NCBI GenBank assembly: GCA_964631835.1
Contig: CAZWAD010000002.1
Span: 214,590 to 278,589 of the forward strand
Length of the DNA stretch: 64,000 bases
Reading direction: 5' to 3'
Origin: Bog-950 sp964631835
Lineage (GTDB): Bacteria; Bacteroidota; Bacteroidia; Chitinophagales; LD1
Under the pieces are notes generated by a model. It saw only the letters and a program-made list of their open reading frames with translations, was not told the origin of the DNA and did no database searches. Each line of letters opens with the position of its first letter. The stretch's first letter is position 1. The position numbers and the translations under genes are program-made. Shown here piece by piece: positions 1 through 8,907 of this stretch.

Positions 1-1
1 G

Positions 2-376
2 TGCTTTGTAAAAATATGGAATGGCATTTCGCAATACGAGGGAACACGAGGAACCCTTTTTACCTGGATGCTGAATGTTTGCCGCAATGGAGCCATTGAC
101 AAAGTACGCTCCAAGGAATTTAAAGCCGTTTCGAAAAACCAAAACATCGAGAGCAACGTAAGTCTATCTCATCACCGCACAGAATTCAACCCCGAAACCC
201 TCGGTCTGAAGACGATGACGGAAAAGTTGAAACCCGAACAAAAAGAGATTGTGGATTTGATATATTTCAACGGCTATACGCATGTGGAAGCCGCAGAAGA
301 ATTGGATTTGCCTTTGGGAACGGTGAAAACAAGATTGCGGTCGGCAATTATTGAACTCAGAACTTATTTTAAATAG
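2..376 (+). CDS. ECF-type RNA polymerase sigma factor, 3' part (cut by window start)
   Basis: The frame is already open at base 2, so the true start lies outside the window; the first internal ATG (68) is not the start. The visible ~124 residues cover the end of region 2 (KIWNGISQYEGTRGTLFTWM, typical of ECF sigma factors) and region 4, where residues PEQKEIVDLIYFNGYTHVE and then LPLGTVKTRLR form the helix-turn-helix that reads the -35 element. The stop is 12 nt before an RskA-like anti-sigma gene, the classic sigma/anti-sigma pair, so activity is probably controlled by sequestration at the inner membrane. The targets are unknown; the nearby P460, DUF4331, TPR and HupE genes are candidates by proximity only. 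Confidence 0.9.
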   Translation, partial: CFVKIWNGISQYEGTRGTLFTWMLNVCRNGAIDKVRSKEFKAVSKNQNIESNVSLSHHRTEFNPETLGLKTMTEKLKPEQKEIVDLIYFNGYTHVEAAEELDLPLGTVKTRLRSAIIELRTYFK

Positions 377-388
377 GAGAATAAAAAA

Positions 389-1213
389 GTGAACGCGAAA
401 GAAATCATAGAATCAGGAAAGTTAGAACTGTACGTTGCGGGTGTCCTCTGCGGTAAAGAGAGAGACCAGGTAGCAGCTATGGTGAATACCGACCCTATGC
501 TTAAACGCGAAGTGCAGAAGATTGAAGAGGCGATGCTGGCAACGCTCAACGAAGGGAAATATGAACCCCGTGCTGCAGTGAAGGATAAAGTAATGGCGGG
601 TATCAGAAGCGAAACAAACAATCCGGTAAGGAAGTTAACCCCTTCCGCTGTGACCGAGGGCACAGGAAAAGTGGTTCCAATGAATCGGATTAATACCTGG
701 CTGGCTGCGGCATCGGTTTTCTTATTATTCGGTTTAGGATTTGCTATTTATTTTATGAATGAGGAGTTAGGGAAACAGGAAAATGAAATTGCTTCGCTGA
801 ATGAAAAATATAATTCGCAGGTAGCAGCTAATGACAGCACTGCAACTGTTTTCTCTAAATTCTCCGAACAATTAGCGCTCATCAATCATCAGAATACCAA
901 GAAAATTATCTTGAGCGGTGTTGCCAATACACCCGATGCAAAAGCGATTGTTTATTGGAACACACAGAGCGGAAGAATCATTATCAATCCTTCTGCCCTC
1001 CCTGCTCCGCCAAGCGATAAACAATACCAGCTTTGGGCATTGCTCGATGGCAAGCCGATTGATGCCGGTGTATTCGACATTACAAAAGACTCTATCAATC
1101 TTCACGAAGTAAAAAATATAGGCAACGCACAGGCGTTTGCTGTTACCCTCGAACAAAAAGGCGGAGTTGCGTCCCCTACTCTCACCGCCATGTATGTGAT
1201 GGGAGCTATTTAA
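389..1213 (+). CDS. RskA-family anti-sigma factor, single-pass membrane protein
   Basis: This is a 274-residue protein with a GTG start 12 nt after the sigma factor stop. Residues 1-60 are a helical cytoplasmic region that would bind sigma. A membrane helix lies near residues 103-122 (WLAAASVFLLFGLGFAIYF), followed by a charged coiled-coil-like stretch. The C-terminal part is the periplasmic anti-sigma-K domain, with the family-typical KQYQLWALLDGKPIDAGVFD. No zinc-binding HxxxCxxC motif is seen, so it belongs to the zinc-free RskA type. By family knowledge it holds the upstream sigma factor inactive until a redox or envelope signal leads to its proteolysis. The partner assignment is inferred from adjacency. 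Confidence 0.9.
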   Translation: MNAKEIIESGKLELYVAGVLCGKERDQVAAMVNTDPMLKREVQKIEEAMLATLNEGKYEPRAAVKDKVMAGIRSETNNPVRKLTPSAVTEGTGKVVPMNRINTWLAAASVFLLFGLGFAIYFMNEELGKQENEIASLNEKYNSQVAANDSTATVFSKFSEQLALINHQNTKKIILSGVANTPDAKAIVYWNTQSGRIIINPSALPAPPSDKQYQLWALLDGKPIDAGVFDITKDSINLHEVKNIGNAQAFAVTLEQKGGVASPTLTAMYVMGAI

Positions 1214-1238
1214 TTCCTCAACGCTCGGAGGAATTCAT

Positions 1239-1436
1239 TTACATAGTCCGGCAAGCGATTTTTAATATCATCTCATACTCTTTAAATCTGTGTTCACGAA
1301 TGGGGCGGATATGCGGCTCGGTTTCAAAATACAATAGCAGGCAAGGGGAAATGTTTTTATAGCTATCAACATATTCATACTTGACCAATTCCTTGTTGGC
1401 AATCCGTTGCTTTATTTTATTGTGGTATGGATACAT
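1239..1436 (-). CDS. Small hypothetical protein, 65 aa
   Basis: This short reading frame lies convergent to the anti-sigma gene and overlaps no other gene. The product is basic and aromatic, starts MYPYHNKIKQRIANKELVKY and contains CLLLYFETEPHIRPIREHRF. It has no signal peptide or membrane helix. The composition is protein-like, and the pattern of a YHN start followed by an RPIR.HRF stretch resembles small uncharacterised Bacteroidota proteins as I remember them, but I cannot name a family. Function is unknown. It could be spurious, though it fills its intergenic gap cleanly. Confidence 0.5.
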   Translation of the reverse strand: MYPYHNKIKQRIANKELVKYEYVDSYKNISPCLLLYFETEPHIRPIREHRFKEYEMILKIACRTM

Positions 1437-1552
1437 TGAATGAGGAAGATTGAGTTTGCGTTGTCAGTTTATGATTCGTAGTTTTTGTCTGTCCATTTCT
1501 TGCAGACGGTTCAAAGTTAGCACTGTTCCTCCAAAGTGAGGCAGTTTGAAAT

Positions 1553-2911
1553 TTACGTTGCAATTACCCGACTTTGCCTTACGAATAATTTCAGACTAAT
1601 CGAAGGAGTAGGAGCAAGGGTAAACTGTGCCTGCGGTATGGACTTTCCTGAAACCAACTCTATGTCAAATCGCTGCAACAACATGCTTGTAATGATGAGC
1701 ATTTCCATCATGGCAAAGTTATTACCAATGCACGTTCTCGGACCGCCACCAAACGGAAGAAACAAAAAGCGGTTATCGCCTTTAATATCAAAGTTTTCAA
1801 AACGCTCCGGTTTAAATGAGTCCGGATTGTCCCAATATTTCGGATGGCGGTGCAAGCTGTAAATATTGATGCCTACGTTATAATTTGCGGGAACTCTAAA
1901 CTCTCCTAAAAAATCTTCCTTTACTGCTTTTCTTCCTATGACATATATCGGAGGATATAACCGCATAGATTCATTCATCACGTTAGTCAGATATTTCAGT
2001 TGAGGTAAGTCGCTAAACAGCGGGGTTCGGTTGTTGATGGTTGCATTCAACTCAGCCCTTATTTTGTCAACCACATTGGGGTGTTGCGCCAGCAGGTAAG
2101 CCGTCCACGACAGCGATAAAACGGTGGTTTCATGCCCGGCAATAAACAAGGTGATTAGTTCATCGCGCAGTTGCTGGTCGTTCATCGCTTCACCGGTGTC
2201 TTCATATCTGGCTTCCATCAACATGCTCAGTAGGTCGTCATAAGTTTTGTGTGAAAGTCTTCTTTCGTTAATGATGCCGTAAATCAAATCATCCAACACC
2301 TTCATTGCTTTGTTTAGTCCTGATGTGTAAGGAAGATTCATCACCCAATTCGATTTGGAGGTAGTAAACCGTGCCAGCAAACTAACCGTGCGGTTCAGTT
2401 TTCGAATACTTTCGCGAATGTCATCTACCTTATCGCTTACGGCTGTGCCAAACAGCGCCTTGCTCACTATTTCAATAGTGAGGTAGCCCATTTCATTGGT
2501 AAAATCTATGGTTGCTTTGTCCTTCCATTTGTGCATCAGTTTTTCAGTAGCATCTGCTGCTATTTCAGCCACCGGTTCCAACCGCTTGCGGTGAAAAGCG
2601 GGTTGCGCAAGCAAACGATGTTTTCTCCATGTAGCGCCTTCACTTAAAAGCAAACCATTGCCCAGCATGGGTTTTAAAATTCCATACTTGGCACCTTTGG
2701 TATAGTTCAGATAGTTGTCGTGCAGTATGTGCTTAACGTATTCCGGGTTTTGCACTATGTAAGTTTCAATAGCAGTAAAGGGCGGACGAAAAGCATCGGG
2801 ATACTCACGAATTAAAACTGGCAACTGCTTAATCGGATTTCTTACCAATTGAAACAACTGACGGATAGTGAGAGCCGGAGCTAATTGAGATTTCTTAGAG
2901 GTAAGCAGCAT
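1553..2911 (-). CDS. Cytochrome P450
   Basis: This 452-residue protein is a full-length soluble bacterial P450. The I-helix oxygen-binding motif AGHETT, the K-helix ExxR (ESMRLYP) and the haem loop FGGGPRTCIGNNFA are all present, with Cys394 as the axial haem ligand. No N-terminal membrane anchor is evident. The sequence style (long family, PERF motif, FLPFGGGPRTCIG) is closer to fatty-acid or CYP102/CYP110-like bacterial P450s than to the short camphor type. No ferredoxin or reductase gene is adjacent, so redox partners must be elsewhere. The substrate cannot be read from the sequence. It is followed on the same strand by no obvious pathway genes; the upstream neighbour is a secreted fucosidase. 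Confidence 0.93.
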   Translation of the reverse strand: MLLTSKKSQLAPALTIRQLFQLVRNPIKQLPVLIREYPDAFRPPFTAIETYIVQNPEYVKHILHDNYLNYTKGAKYGILKPMLGNGLLLSEGATWRKHRLLAQPAFHRKRLEPVAEIAADATEKLMHKWKDKATIDFTNEMGYLTIEIVSKALFGTAVSDKVDDIRESIRKLNRTVSLLARFTTSKSNWVMNLPYTSGLNKAMKVLDDLIYGIINERRLSHKTYDDLLSMLMEARYEDTGEAMNDQQLRDELITLFIAGHETTVLSLSWTAYLLAQHPNVVDKIRAELNATINNRTPLFSDLPQLKYLTNVMNESMRLYPPIYVIGRKAVKEDFLGEFRVPANYNVGINIYSLHRHPKYWDNPDSFKPERFENFDIKGDNRFLFLPFGGGPRTCIGNNFAMMEMLIITSMLLQRFDIELVSGKSIPQAQFTLAPTPSISLKLFVRQSRVIAT

Positions 2912-2984
2912 AGCGAAGCAGAATTATTGTTTTTTGAGAGTAAGCACTGGTTAAGTTCCCGGTGGTTGAACATTTTTTGTTTAC

Positions 2985-4082
2985 TTATTTATCAACTTTC
3001 CGCTTGTCTATAAGCACTTTAATTTCCTTCAATCTTTCAAAGCTTTTAGCAGGCACCGAACCATCTCCTTTGGGTCCGATATTTAAAAGCAGATTTCCTC
3101 CACGAGCATTAATATCTTTTAATTTCTGCCATACCACATCTGCATCTTTATAATTTTCATCATCCATTTTATAGCCCCAGGAACTATTAAGCGTATAACA
3201 TGCTTCCCAAGGCAAACCGCTATTTTCATTACTACGCTGCTCGGGAGTTTTGTAATCTTTATTGTATTTACCGGTAGAGTTACCATACCGGTTATTGATG
3301 ATAATAGATGGCTTTAAACCTCGAACATAGTTATACAGGTTAACTGCATCTCTATCTTTCCACCAAAACTGCCACGCTCCGTCAAACCATAGTATGTCGG
3401 GATTGTAGTTTGTAACCAATTCTGCTAATTGGTTATTCATGTATTTAATGTATGCCGCCTTTTGCGAAGTTTTCATACGCGGGCGATAATGACTGTAAAT
3501 GCTGAACCAATCTTTACAAGGTGATGTCAGACATACCTGCGAACCGTGATGCCAATCAAGCACACTGTAATAAATTCCGAAGCGGAGTTGATATTTGTCA
3601 CAGGCTTCTTTCAACTGCCTGATAATATCTTTTTGATATGGCGTATTTGCAATATCAAAATCGGTGTATTTACTATCCCACAAGCAAAAACCCTCATGAT
3701 GTTTTGAAGTTACAACCAAATACGTCATGCCTGATTCCTTTGCTGTTTTCACTATTTCTTCGGCACTAAATTTTTCGGGGTTGAAGGTTTTAATCAACTC
3801 CGAATATTTTTTGGTGCTTATACTTGCAAATGCTTGTATCCATTCGCTATAACCTTTTATCTGCTTTCCCTTCCATCTACCACCCAGTTGGCTGGATAAA
3901 CCAAAGTGAATGAACATACCGTATTTGGCAGAGGTAAACCAAGCGAGTCTTTCATCCTGTTCGGCTTTAGTTTCTAAATGATAGTAATCTTTAATTGCTT
4001 GAGGTTGGTTGTTTGATGGTGCTTGTGTATTTCCTTTAAAAGCAATGAAGAGAGTTATGATTAGGATATACATTTTTTTCAT
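2985..4082 (-). CDS. Alpha-L-fucosidase, GH29, secreted
   Basis: The start is placed at the ATG at 4082 because it gives a clear signal peptide (MKKMYILIITLFIAFKGNTQ); a longer frame begins upstream without one. The mature protein shows GH29 features: a KYGMFIHFGL segment, TSKHHEGFCLWDS, and ILWFDGAWQFW carrying the probable catalytic nucleophile Asp234. The family removes alpha-linked L-fucose from glycans by a retaining mechanism, here probably in the periplasm or at the surface. At ~365 residues it holds the catalytic barrel and little else; the beta-sandwich C-terminal domain of longer members seems to be missing. No SusC/SusD pair is nearby, so this is not a standard polysaccharide utilisation locus. 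Confidence 0.92.
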   Translation of the reverse strand: MKKMYILIITLFIAFKGNTQAPSNNQPQAIKDYYHLETKAEQDERLAWFTSAKYGMFIHFGLSSQLGGRWKGKQIKGYSEWIQAFASISTKKYSELIKTFNPEKFSAEEIVKTAKESGMTYLVVTSKHHEGFCLWDSKYTDFDIANTPYQKDIIRQLKEACDKYQLRFGIYYSVLDWHHGSQVCLTSPCKDWFSIYSHYRPRMKTSQKAAYIKYMNNQLAELVTNYNPDILWFDGAWQFWWKDRDAVNLYNYVRGLKPSIIINNRYGNSTGKYNKDYKTPEQRSNENSGLPWEACYTLNSSWGYKMDDENYKDADVVWQKLKDINARGGNLLLNIGPKGDGSVPAKSFERLKEIKVLIDKRKVDK

Positions 4083-4380
4083 GATTGCATCGTTACTTTC
4101 ATTTTGCCGCAAACAATAGTTACAGCACAAAACTAAACGGATTGATGCCTAAGGAGATTAACAAAAGATAATTAAACGCGCTGGCGGAGTTGATTCAAGT
4201 TCTCGGATGGGATAATTTTTGCATTTAGCGGATAAATTGGAATCGTGGATGGATGGAATGATGGATGAAAGACAACTATTGCTACTCCAACCATACATTT
4301 TTCCATTATTCCAGTGAGAGAATGTAAATGAGGGTGAACATTTGCCAAAAAGCGGTAAAAGAATTTCGTCAACGGATTAA
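4083..4380. other. Intergenic region, micro-repeat-like
   Basis: This is about 300 nt between the fucosidase and the Crp-family gene with no supported gene. It contains low-complexity runs built on ggatgg/gaatgatgg near 4245-4268 and a partly inverted stretch (ccattattccag) near 4308. I see no terminator or convincing promoter. Confidence 0.4.
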
Positions 4381-4971
4381 TTACTGTTTCTTCTTTGAAA
4401 CTCTTTTTCGGATGCGGCTTAGTGAAACGGGAGTGATGCCCAGCACATTGGCAATGTATTTATCAGGAACGCGGTTAAGCAGTTCGGAGTGTTCTTTTAC
4501 AAACTTCATGTAACGCTGTTCGGGATTCAGCAGAATAAAATCATCTACCAGTTTGAGGGATTCCGCCAAACTTGTAGTGAGAAAAAACCTGCGGGCTGCT
4601 TCGAGTTTTTTGTTGCGGTCAATGATTTGGCGCATGTCATGTAAATCAATTACGATAAGTTCCGTAGGTTCTAATGCCTGAAGATTAAAACGCGAAGGTT
4701 CGTTAAGCAAATCAATTTCATAGGAAGATATAACCTGATTTTCGTAGCGGAGCCGGTTGGTGATTTCTTTGCCCTTTTCATCCACGAAGTAGGAGCGTAT
4801 TAATCCTTCTTTGATAAAATAGACATTGCATTTAAGCGAACCTTCTTCCAAAAAAATATCGCCTGCATTCAGCTTTAATTCTTTGGTGTGCTTTAATAAA
4901 TCAAACACATCATCAGTACTCAATTCCTGAAAAAACGGAAATACATTTTTTAGTTTTTCAAAATCAATCAT
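4381..4971 (-). CDS. Crp/Fnr-family transcriptional regulator
   Basis: This ~196-residue protein has an N-terminal cyclic-nucleotide-binding-like beta-barrel (residues ~10-120, including GDIFLEEG and NVYFIKEGLIRSYF) and a C-terminal helix-turn-helix (KYIANVLGITPVSLSRIRK). The ATG at 4971 is preferred to the in-frame GTG one codon upstream. The barrel lacks an obvious phosphate-binding-cassette arginine signature, so the ligand may not be cAMP; this type is common in Bacteroidota, where members often respond to unknown signals. No cysteine cluster for an Fnr-type Fe-S centre is seen. It stands alone, divergent from the P460-like lipoprotein gene, and could control it, but that is inference. 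Confidence 0.88.
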   Translation of the reverse strand: MIDFEKLKNVFPFFQELSTDDVFDLLKHTKELKLNAGDIFLEEGSLKCNVYFIKEGLIRSYFVDEKGKEITNRLRYENQVISSYEIDLLNEPSRFNLQALEPTELIVIDLHDMRQIIDRNKKLEAARRFFLTTSLAESLKLVDDFILLNPEQRYMKFVKEHSELLNRVPDKYIANVLGITPVSLSRIRKRVSKKKQ

Positions 4972-5087
4972 CACGCTGAATTAAAATTAAAGGTATTCTT
5001 TCTTTTGGCTGAAGCATTGAAAACAAGTTTCGTCAAGGTTTCCGCTAACTTCTTTTTCCCCAGCGTAAAAGTCCAAACTGTAACTGC

Positions 5088-5117
5088 TCTCGTAAGTTGA
5101 TTTAAACAGGTCGCTTA
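5088..5117 (+). repeat. 30-bp direct repeat, copy 1, upstream of the P460-like gene
   Basis: This segment is identical over 30 nt to 7005-7034, and similarity extends about 30 nt further upstream (shared gtaaa..tccaaac). Both copies lie 45-75 nt before a start codon on the same strand. A shared promoter or operator is plausible. The core CGTAAGT recurs at 11198-11204, upstream of the TPR gene. Confidence 0.7.
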
Positions 5118-5192
5118 CGAAAAAGAATTCCAAACAGTTGGCTCCTTGTAAGGCTTTGGAATTTGGTGCGTCCTATTAAAAACAAAAATCTC

Positions 5193-5699
5193 ATGAAAAC
5201 AAGAATACTCCTTTCCGCCTGCATCGTATTCTTAATTATCTTCTTGTTTTCACAGTGCAAAAAGAAACCCACAGAAGAAGACAAAATACTTTTCGACAAA
5301 GCTAAAGTAGCTACCGGCTTTACCTACTATAAAAACAACTCCACGGTTTTAGCATCTTCTCCCCAAACCGCACATAATGCTTTTTTCCGCGTCCGGTTCA
5401 ATGCCATTGCCCAGGCAGTTTTAACCGACAATGGCAGACTTCCCGCTGGCGGCTCGTTCCCCGATGGCTCCTTAATCGTAAAAGAACTTTACGATTCACA
5501 GGCAGGCAGTTTGCAGTTACTTGCCGTAATGGAAAAATCAACAGGTAATTCGCTTTCGGGCGCCAACTGGTTGTGGGCTGAATATAAAAGCGATGGCGCT
5601 TTGGGTTATTCCATTTCGAAAAAAGGCGAAGGATGCACCGGTTGTCACGGCACTGCTGGAAACCGCGATTACATGCGGCTGTTTGAGTTGTTTCCCTAA
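5193..5699 (+). CDS. Cytochrome P460-like haem lipoprotein
   Basis: The start is the ATG at 5193, which gives a lipoprotein signal with a hydrophobic stretch (ILLSACIVFLIIFLF) and a lipobox ending at the cysteine in FSQC. The mature ~145-residue domain carries a single CxxCH haem-binding motif (CTGCH, residues 148-152) close to the C-terminus, as in cytochrome P460-type and related small c-type haem proteins. NWLWAEYKSDG and SLIVKELYD fit that fold. It probably sits lipid-anchored on the periplasmic face or outer membrane. A 30-bp sequence upstream is shared with the first DUF4331 gene, suggesting co-regulation. The reaction is unknown; it could be an electron carrier rather than a hydroxylamine-oxidising enzyme. 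Confidence 0.8.
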   Translation: MKTRILLSACIVFLIIFLFSQCKKKPTEEDKILFDKAKVATGFTYYKNNSTVLASSPQTAHNAFFRVRFNAIAQAVLTDNGRLPAGGSFPDGSLIVKELYDSQAGSLQLLAVMEKSTGNSLSGANWLWAEYKSDGALGYSISKKGEGCTGCHGTAGNRDYMRLFELFP

Positions 5700-5760
5700 A
5701 AAACTTATTGATAACAATTTATTGAATTAGATAGATAAATCCCATTATGCCTTCGGCAAC

Positions 5761-5831
5761 GATTACACAGATAAAACCAACCGATTACACAGATAAAATC
5801 GGTGAAATCATATTGTATTATCTGTGTAATC
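5761..5831. repeat. Dispersed hairpin repeat, copy 1
   Basis: A single gattacacagata unit at 5761 is followed by a second at 5783-5795, which pairs perfectly (13 bp) with tatctgtgtaatc at 5819-5831. The same layout occurs at 11059-11127 with matching base changes in both arms. It is noncoding and lies between the P460-like and Omp28-like genes. Confidence 0.75.
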
Positions 5832-5903
5832 ATCGCGTAAGCGTATTGATTTTAAATCATGAGAACTAAATACCTAATCCAGACAATATAAAACAGACCG
5901 AAA

Positions 5904-6884
5904 ATGAAACAAATAATTCTTGCCTTCTCCATTGTCAACTGCATTTCAATAACTGCTTACACGCAGTCTCCTCAAACCCCGCTCATTGAACACTTCACGA
6001 ACACCCGCTGCGGTATTTGCGCATCTAGAAATCCTGCTTTCTATCAAACACTTTCCAATTATCCGCAAGTGCTGCACATTGCTTTTCATCCAAGCTCGCC
6101 ATATTCGCAATGCTATTTCTCCCTGCAAAACCCCACCGAGAATGATGCACGAACCCACTATTATAATGCCTATGGCTCTACTCCTAAAGTGACGTTAAAC
6201 GGAAAATTGCTTGGAGGTGCAAATCCGCTCATCAATAACACAACACTTGATACAGCGCTTGGCAAAACAAGCCCGGTAGAAATACGTGCAACTGAAGAAT
6301 TGATTGGAACGGATTCAGTAAAGGTTAGAGTTGTTGTAAGAACGACCGGCACTGTTCCTGTTGCAAATGCACTTCTGTTTGCAGGTGTTGCCGAAGAACC
6401 GGTAAACTACAACGCACAAAATGGCGAAACCGTTCACCATGATGTTTTTCGCAAATCTTTAACTGCCTCAGTTGGAAATCAAATCACCGTTCCCGCAATG
6501 AACGATAGTCTAGTTCTTAATTTTACTTATGCCATTAACAGCGGCTGGAACGTAAACAATATTTACACTCTCGCATTTTTTCAGCGCATAGACACCAAAG
6601 AAATTTTAAACGCTGCAAAATCAATCAGGATAGTTTCTACCCCTACGGCTGTCGGAGAAACAACAGAAAGTAATTTCTCTGTTCTTCCCAATCCGGTTTC
6701 AAATCAATTACAGATAACAGGTTTTCAGTCATTGCAAAAAAGCAGGTACACCATCTATAACACCACAGGTCAAACAATTTCGGAAGGGGAAATGATAAGC
6801 AACACCATTGATGTAACACCTTTTCCTAATGGCTTATACTACCTGAAACTTGCGAATACGGTAAAGAAATTTTTAAAACAATAA
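5904..6884 (+). CDS. Omp28-like secreted protein with T9SS type A sorting domain
   Basis: This 326-residue protein begins with a signal peptide (MKQIILAFSIVNCISITAYT). The N-terminal half has a thioredoxin-like segment, LIEHFTNTRCGICASRNPAF, with a CxxC, followed by GSTPKVTLNGKLLGG, as in the Omp28-related family. Residues ~250-326 form a Por-type sorting domain (VLPNPVSNQLQITGF..., YTIYNTTGQ..., PNGLYYLKLANTVKKFLKQ). The protein should therefore cross the outer membrane by T9SS and be surface-attached or released. The disulfide or redox role is inferred only from the CxxC. It stands between the P460-like and DUF4331 genes on the same strand, with ~200-nt gaps on either side, so it is likely a separate transcription unit. 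Confidence 0.87.
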   Translation: MKQIILAFSIVNCISITAYTQSPQTPLIEHFTNTRCGICASRNPAFYQTLSNYPQVLHIAFHPSSPYSQCYFSLQNPTENDARTHYYNAYGSTPKVTLNGKLLGGANPLINNTTLDTALGKTSPVEIRATEELIGTDSVKVRVVVRTTGTVPVANALLFAGVAEEPVNYNAQNGETVHHDVFRKSLTASVGNQITVPAMNDSLVLNFTYAINSGWNVNNIYTLAFFQRIDTKEILNAAKSIRIVSTPTAVGETTESNFSVLPNPVSNQLQITGFQSLQKSRYTIYNTTGQTISEGEMISNTIDVTPFPNGLYYLKLANTVKKFLKQ

Positions 6885-7004
6885 TTCCTGAAACAGAAAT
6901 CTTTCCCGAAAAATTTCAACCTCGTTTAGTTAAGAGGCAATTTCTATCCTGACAAGTACCTGTTGCTCGTTTTTTTACGCTCCGTAAATCCAAACCTCAA
7001 TTCA

Positions 7005-7034
7005 TCTCGTAAGTTGATTTAAACAGGTCGCTTA
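7005..7034 (+). repeat. 30-bp direct repeat, copy 2, upstream of first DUF4331 gene
   Basis: This is identical to 5088-5117 and ends 45 nt before the DUF4331 start codon. See copy 1 for the extended similarity. Confidence 0.7.
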
Positions 7035-7079
7035 TGCTTCCTTTTATCTTTTTTATTTCTAAACCAAAAACTAAATCTT

Positions 7080-8825
7080 ATGAGAATGAAAACAACGCTT
7101 CTGAAGCCATTGAAATTTTTCTTGCCGCTGTTATTGCTGCTTGGAATTTCTTTCGCTTCAATAGCTTCGAGCCATCGCGAGGCACCGCTTATTGCGAACG
7201 ACCCGCTGGCAGACAATACGGACTTATACGCATTCCGCAGTCCCGACAATCCGAACACGATTACGATTATCGCGAACTACATTCCGGCAGAGCTGCCGTA
7301 CGGTGGACCGAACTATCACAGCTTCGGTGAAAACATCCGCTACGAAATTCACATTGATAATAACACGACCACTGTAGGTGATGATATTGTTTATCGTTTT
7401 ACATTCAGCAAAACAAATCAGGATCCTACTACGTTCTTCAATATTCGACTTGGTCAGCAAAATCTAAAAACAACATATACCTGCGAGCGCAGTATTGATG
7501 GCGGTATGAATTTTACCACCATTGTTTCTAACGGCATTGTACCTCCGCCAAATATCGGAGCGCGTTCTATAGAAAATGCAACCGTGGGCTTGGGTGCTGC
7601 GGACTACAACACGCTCATCACAAGCGCCATTGCCACTGCTACCAGCGGAGAGAAAATTTTCTGCGGTCCGGCTGACGACCCTTTCTTTGTTGACCTCGGA
7701 GGAATTTTTGATTTGGGCGATTCGCCCCGTCAAAATTCAAAGGTGCGCGATGGATTAGCTCGGTACAATACACATTCAATTTGCATACAAGTAGATATTG
7801 CCACACTGCAAAAAACCAATCAGCCTGTTTCTGCTGCGGCAAATATTTTGGATGGTAATTATGTAATTGGTGTTTGGGCTTCTGCTTCGCGCCAGGCTAC
7901 AAAAACACTCAACAACGGTGGTGGTTCTACCAACAGCGGAAACTGGATTCAGGTTTCGCGCCTCGGAATGCCGCTTACGAACGAAGCGGTAATTCCAATT
8001 GGCAAAAAAGATTTGTGGAATGCTATGACTCCTTATCAGGATTTAGATTCATTGGCAGTGTTTGGAAATTATTTCTACAACCCCGAACTGGGTTTGTATA
8101 TGGATGATAGTTTGTATGGCGGGGCAGTACCAGCCATGCGCGGTTTGAGAATTCAGCATCGGGCGCTGGGTTCTTATGATTTTGGAAACGGAAAAAATGG
8201 TTTGTATGGTTTAAAAGGAAATGCTGCTCTCGTAGGCACAGCTTTGGATGATGCAGTTTTCGGAACATTGCTTTTACCTTCTGCCAACTCTCCGCGCTCC
8301 GTTGATTTGTGGCCCATCTTCCACACCGGTGTTCCGAATTTAGCGCCATATCAGTTAGCCACCGGAAAAAATGGAAATCCACTCGCAGCCGGTAAACCTT
8401 TCATAAATAATTTTCTGCCGAACGGTGGTGACATGCTTCGCCTGAATATGGCAGTGCCTCCAACGCAGCGTAATTCTCCTGCTTTCAGCAGCGAAGGAAT
8501 TATTGCTGCCTGTGTAGCGGGATTGACAGACACAACTTTCGCGAACACGAACATTCAGTTCATCCCCAACATGGATGGTTTTCCGAATGGAAGAAGATTG
8601 GAAGATGATGTTACACGGATTGAATTGCAGGCCGTAAGTGGTGCTGCCTTAGCTGCTATTGGTTTGTGGTACGATGATTATGTGCCGGGGCAAACGCTTT
8701 CACCGGTTACCAATTTATTGGTGAACGTGTTGCAGTATTCTACCGGTGTAGAAAAAAATGACACTACGTTCAAAACCACTTTCCCTTATGTGCAAACACC
8801 GTGGAGAGGAACGGCAGTGAATTAA
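7080..8825 (+). CDS. DUF4331 family secreted protein (no sorting domain)
   Basis: This 581-residue protein has an N-terminal signal peptide (hydrophobic core FFLPLLLLLGISFAS) directly followed by the DUF4331 hallmark SHREAPLIANDPLADNTDLY. Further family features are the FGENIRYEIHIDN strand, FFVDLGGIFDLGDSPRQ, and the C-terminal PNMDGFPNGRRLEDDV segment. The family is widespread in environmental bacteria and has no established biochemical role. The protein ends soon after the DUF4331 domain (TPWRGTAVN), without a T9SS domain, unlike the paralogue downstream. It is first in a same-strand run DUF4331, DUF4331, TPR, HupE. The 30-bp upstream repeat suggests shared regulation with the P460-like gene. 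Confidence 0.92.
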   Translation: MRMKTTLLKPLKFFLPLLLLLGISFASIASSHREAPLIANDPLADNTDLYAFRSPDNPNTITIIANYIPAELPYGGPNYHSFGENIRYEIHIDNNTTTVGDDIVYRFTFSKTNQDPTTFFNIRLGQQNLKTTYTCERSIDGGMNFTTIVSNGIVPPPNIGARSIENATVGLGAADYNTLITSAIATATSGEKIFCGPADDPFFVDLGGIFDLGDSPRQNSKVRDGLARYNTHSICIQVDIATLQKTNQPVSAAANILDGNYVIGVWASASRQATKTLNNGGGSTNSGNWIQVSRLGMPLTNEAVIPIGKKDLWNAMTPYQDLDSLAVFGNYFYNPELGLYMDDSLYGGAVPAMRGLRIQHRALGSYDFGNGKNGLYGLKGNAALVGTALDDAVFGTLLLPSANSPRSVDLWPIFHTGVPNLAPYQLATGKNGNPLAAGKPFINNFLPNGGDMLRLNMAVPPTQRNSPAFSSEGIIAACVAGLTDTTFANTNIQFIPNMDGFPNGRRLEDDVTRIELQAVSGAALAAIGLWYDDYVPGQTLSPVTNLLVNVLQYSTGVEKNDTTFKTTFPYVQTPWRGTAVN

Positions 8826-8828
8826 CAG

Positions 8829-8856
8829 CCCCTAGATCCCCCGAAGGGGGACTTAA
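8829..8856. repeat. Short hairpin between the two DUF4331 genes
   Basis: A perfect small hairpin, tcccccgaaggggga (8837-8851), is embedded in agcccctaga...cttaaag directly after the stop codon. It has no T-run, so it is a poor terminator. It resembles short C/G-rich intergenic repeats common in Bacteroidota and may tune read-through into the second DUF4331 gene. Confidence 0.45.
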
Positions 8857-8907
8857 AGACAACCAATAAAATTACAATAAATTTTTTAAAACATAAATCT
8901 TAAAAAA

